DNA from: an uncultured Eubacteriales bacterium
GTDB lineage: Bacteria; Bacillota_A; Clostridia; Oscillospirales; Oscillospiraceae
NCBI GenBank assembly: GCA_949739085.1
Contig: CATIYU010000124.1
Span: forward strand, 1-6,929
Direction of reading: 5' to 3'
DNA length: 6,929 bases
The notes beneath the pieces are model-generated. The model was not told where the DNA came from, ran no database searches, and saw only the letters and a program-made list of their open reading frames with translations. Each line of letters opens with the position of its first letter. Positions within the stretch are counted from its first letter, which is position 1. This document shows, in pieces, positions 5,380 through 6,929 of the stretch. The position numbers and the translations under genes were made by a program.

Positions 5380-5433
5380 AAATTTGTGCAAAATGGAGGC
5401 AAATCCGCTTGACAAGTTTTTCAGGAGGCGGCG

Positions 5434-5832
5434 ATGGTCCAGCTGAAACGGCTCTTAAACAATGAGAAAATAAAAATACTGCTGGTTTCAGGAATCATCG
5501 CCGCTGTGGTGCAGGCCGTGCAGATGACGCCGGGGGTGCTCCGGAACTTCTCCGACTGGCTCTTCCTAGTGGGGCTGCTCCACATCTTGGTGGGCGCGGT
5601 GCGGTACATAAGAAATGTGGGCCTCTTTAAAACCTTCTCCTATATGGCCTACAAGCGGCGGTGGAAAAAGACCGCCCGGTCCGGCGAGGCGAGGCCCATG
5701 AGCCTGGCTGAGTATACGGTAAACGTGATCCTGAACGACGCCAACCAGCGGCCGGTGGCCTGGTTTTTGGTGGCGGGAGTCCTGCTGTGCGGGGCGTCGT
5801 TCCTGGCAGCTATAGTCATCATGCAGAGGTAA
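5434..5832 (+). CDS. Small three-helix membrane protein, DUF3899-like
   Basis: The 132-residue product has hydrophobic segments at about 14-29, 40-58 and 109-130. A basic cytoplasmic loop (about 70-90, with YKRRWKKTAR) separates the second and third. FSDWLFLVGLLHILVGAVRYIRNVGLF (39-65) resembles the DUF3899 pattern of a conserved SD.LF..G segment followed by Gly-x-Phe, but I am recalling this from memory and cannot test it. No enzymatic motif is seen and the function is unknown. ATG 5434 has AGGAGG 5 nt upstream. It has its own promoter and no close partner gene, so it is probably monocistronic. Confidence 0.85.
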   Translation: MVQLKRLLNNEKIKILLVSGIIAAVVQAVQMTPGVLRNFSDWLFLVGLLHILVGAVRYIRNVGLFKTFSYMAYKRRWKKTARSGEARPMSLAEYTVNVILNDANQRPVAWFLVAGVLLCGASFLAAIVIMQR

Positions 5833-5855
5833 TTTCCCGGCAAACGCGGGGGCTG

Positions 5856-5910
5856 GCCGCCTGGAACAGGGGCGGCGGCTTTCCTGGGGCGGGCGGAAGC
5901 CCGGATTTCT
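5856..5910 (+). terminator. Weak candidate terminator hairpins after the DUF3899-like gene
   Basis: GCCGCC (5856-5861) pairs with GGCGGC (5871-5876). Next, GGCTTTCC (5877-5884) pairs with GGAAGCC (5895-5901) with one bulge, followed only by ATTTCT. The GC-rich stems suit termination, but neither is followed by a proper T-run. Confidence 0.35.
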
Positions 5911-5919
5911 ATAATAGGT

Positions 5920-6043
5920 TTGCCGGCACGGCACGCCGGCGGAACCGGCAGGGCGCGGCATACAAGGGGTCCCCTTGTATGCGGCGGAGCACGCTGCTCC
6001 GCCTGATTCTCCCTGTCTGGGGCCGGACGCGCTGAGGCGGCAA
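5920..6043. other. Compact structured intergenic element (two perfect hairpins inside complementary arms)
   Basis: Two perfect hairpins lie back to back: GCATACAAGGGG-T-CCCCTTGTATGC (12-1-12, 5958-5982) and GGCGGAGCA-CGC-TGCTCCGCC (9-3-9, 5983-6003). They are enclosed by GGCAGGG (5947-5953) with CCCTGTC (6011-6017), 7 pairs including one G-U, and by TTGCCG (5920-5925) with CGGCAA (6038-6043). A further TGCCG/CGGCA hairpin lies at 5921-5933. Together this forms a multi-helix junction. No ORF is credible here. It could be a leader RNA of the downstream lipoprotein gene, a small RNA, or a palindromic repeat of the REP/MITE kind; no flanking direct repeat was seen. Confidence 0.5.
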
Positions 6044-6083
6044 GCATATTATACATACTACAAAAACAGGAGGAAATCACTAC

Positions 6084-6929
6084 ATGAAGAAGAAAATGTC
6101 ACGTTTTCTTGCAACGTTCCTTGCTGCGCTCATGCTGCTGTCTCTGCTGGCAGCCTGCGGCGGCGGTGGGAACAACCAGGGCAATACCCCGAACAACACG
6201 CCCAACAACACCCAAGGCGCTGGCGACAACACTCCCGATGACACCGGCACCCCTGACGACACTACCGGCGGCGACGCCACCGGCGAGAAGGTCCTGCGTC
6301 TGACTACGGGCGAGTGCCCCGCAACCCTGAACCCCCATCAGATGTCCACGGATTACTACAACATTGATAAAATTGTAGCGAAGCTGTACCACATGGTCTA
6401 CGATGAAGCCTCTCAGGCCCGCACCTACATCGAGGAGCTGGCTGACGGCGATCCCTACATGGTGGACGGCGACGTAACCCTGTGGGAAGTCAAGGTCAAG
6501 TCCGGCTACACCTTCGTGGACGGCACCCCCATCGACGCCTACACCTTCGAGGAGAGCATGAAGCTGCTCAATGACCCGAAGCTGGCCAACCGCAACGTGT
6601 TCGTTACCAACGTGGTAAACGGCGAGGAGTACCTGCTGGGCGAGTGCGAGTGGGAGGACGTGGGCTTCAAGGCCATTGACGCCAACACCATCCAGGTCCA
6701 CTACCTGCCCGACTTTGAACCCGTCAACGCCAAGGATTTTAAGATCAGCTTCTCCTTTGCCGCCAACGGCGTGGTCCATCCGGAGATGTACAAGTCCTGC
6801 ATCAGCGCGGACGGCAGCCAGTGTACCTATGGCTCCTCCAAGGAAACCTTCGTCTCCTCCGGCCCCTACGAACTCACCGAGCTCATTCAGGGCCAGTACT
6901 GGGAAATCACCAAGCGTACCGACGCCGGC
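6084..6929 (+). CDS. ABC transporter family 5 solute-binding lipoprotein, N-terminal part (runs off the right edge)
   Basis: The frame is open for 282 codons to the window edge. A lipoprotein signal (MKKK, hydrophobic 9-24, lipobox LAAC with C25) anchors it outside the membrane. A low-complexity Asn/Thr/Gly/Asp/Pro tether follows (26-67). The domain starts at KVLRLTTGECPATLNPH (about 69-85). VKVKSGYTFVDGTPIDAYTFEESMKLLNDP (about 136-165) matches the family 5 (OppA/DppA/NikA-like) 'DGTP...A.D...S...L.DP' block. The ligand is usually a peptide, sometimes nickel or another small solute, and cannot be told from this part. ATG 6084 has AGGAGG 10 nt upstream. The permease and ATPase genes would be expected to the right. 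No convincing promoter is visible; the structured element at 5920-6043 lies directly upstream. Confidence 0.93.
   Translation, partial: MKKKMSRFLATFLAALMLLSLLAACGGGGNNQGNTPNNTPNNTQGAGDNTPDDTGTPDDTTGGDATGEKVLRLTTGECPATLNPHQMSTDYYNIDKIVAKLYHMVYDEASQARTYIEELADGDPYMVDGDVTLWEVKVKSGYTFVDGTPIDAYTFEESMKLLNDPKLANRNVFVTNVVNGEEYLLGECEWEDVGFKAIDANTIQVHYLPDFEPVNAKDFKISFSFAANGVVHPEMYKSCISADGSQCTYGSSKETFVSSGPYELTELIQGQYWEITKRTDAG

Noticed and set aside
6047..6060. CATACTA upstream of the lipoprotein gene as a sigma-F/G -10
   Set aside because: No matching -35 element lies at the right distance, so the heptamer alone is not enough. The overlapping TATTAT also lacks a -35.

Overview
The window reads as chromosomal DNA of a GC-rich, low-redundancy clostridium, most likely an Oscillospiraceae-type gut anaerobe. 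The reasons are GC-rich codons inside AT-rich intergenic promoters, strong AGGAGG-type ribosome binding sites, extended TGn-TATAAT promoters, a sporulation-type peptidoglycan deacetylase, and methyl-branch one-carbon/nickel genes typical of acetogenic or CO-dehydrogenase-bearing clostridia. The genus is inferred, not shown. No phage, IS, CRISPR, tRNA or rRNA sequence was seen.

Left part, minus strand (1-1270): a tight four-gene operon reads leftwards from a promoter at 1242-1270. It encodes a His-rich metal-binding protein (881-1189), a CooT-family nickel-binding protein (686-874), an unrecognised 73-residue protein (459-680) and the N-terminal 129 residues of methylenetetrahydrofolate reductase MetF (1-387, running off the window). 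The layout suggests a nickel-supply module feeding CO dehydrogenase/acetyl-CoA synthase next to the methyl branch of the Wood-Ljungdahl pathway. A perfect 17-bp palindrome lies inside the promoter and is the best operator candidate.

Middle, plus strand (1271-5160): a divergent promoter with tandem 11-bp repeats at its -35 drives a roughly 200-nt leader containing hairpins and a possible short leader ORF, then a CstA-family transporter (1589-3109). A terminator follows. Next comes a 335-residue membrane protein of unknown function (3170-4177) with a very strong terminator, then a PdaA-like polysaccharide deacetylase (4292-5104), also followed by a terminator. Each of these genes looks like its own transcription unit or close to it.

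Right part, plus strand (5161-6929): an AT-rich intergenic stretch with an inverted repeat and a promoter precedes a small three-helix membrane protein resembling DUF3899 (5434-5832). A 251-bp non-coding gap follows. It holds a compact structured element with two perfect consecutive hairpins enclosed by longer-range complementary arms (about 5920-6043). Last is the 5' part of a family 5 solute-binding lipoprotein (6084 to the edge).

The items most deserving a second look are the nickel-chaperone/MetF operon with its unknown 73-residue member, its palindromic operator, the cstA regulatory leader, and the structured 5920-6043 element.
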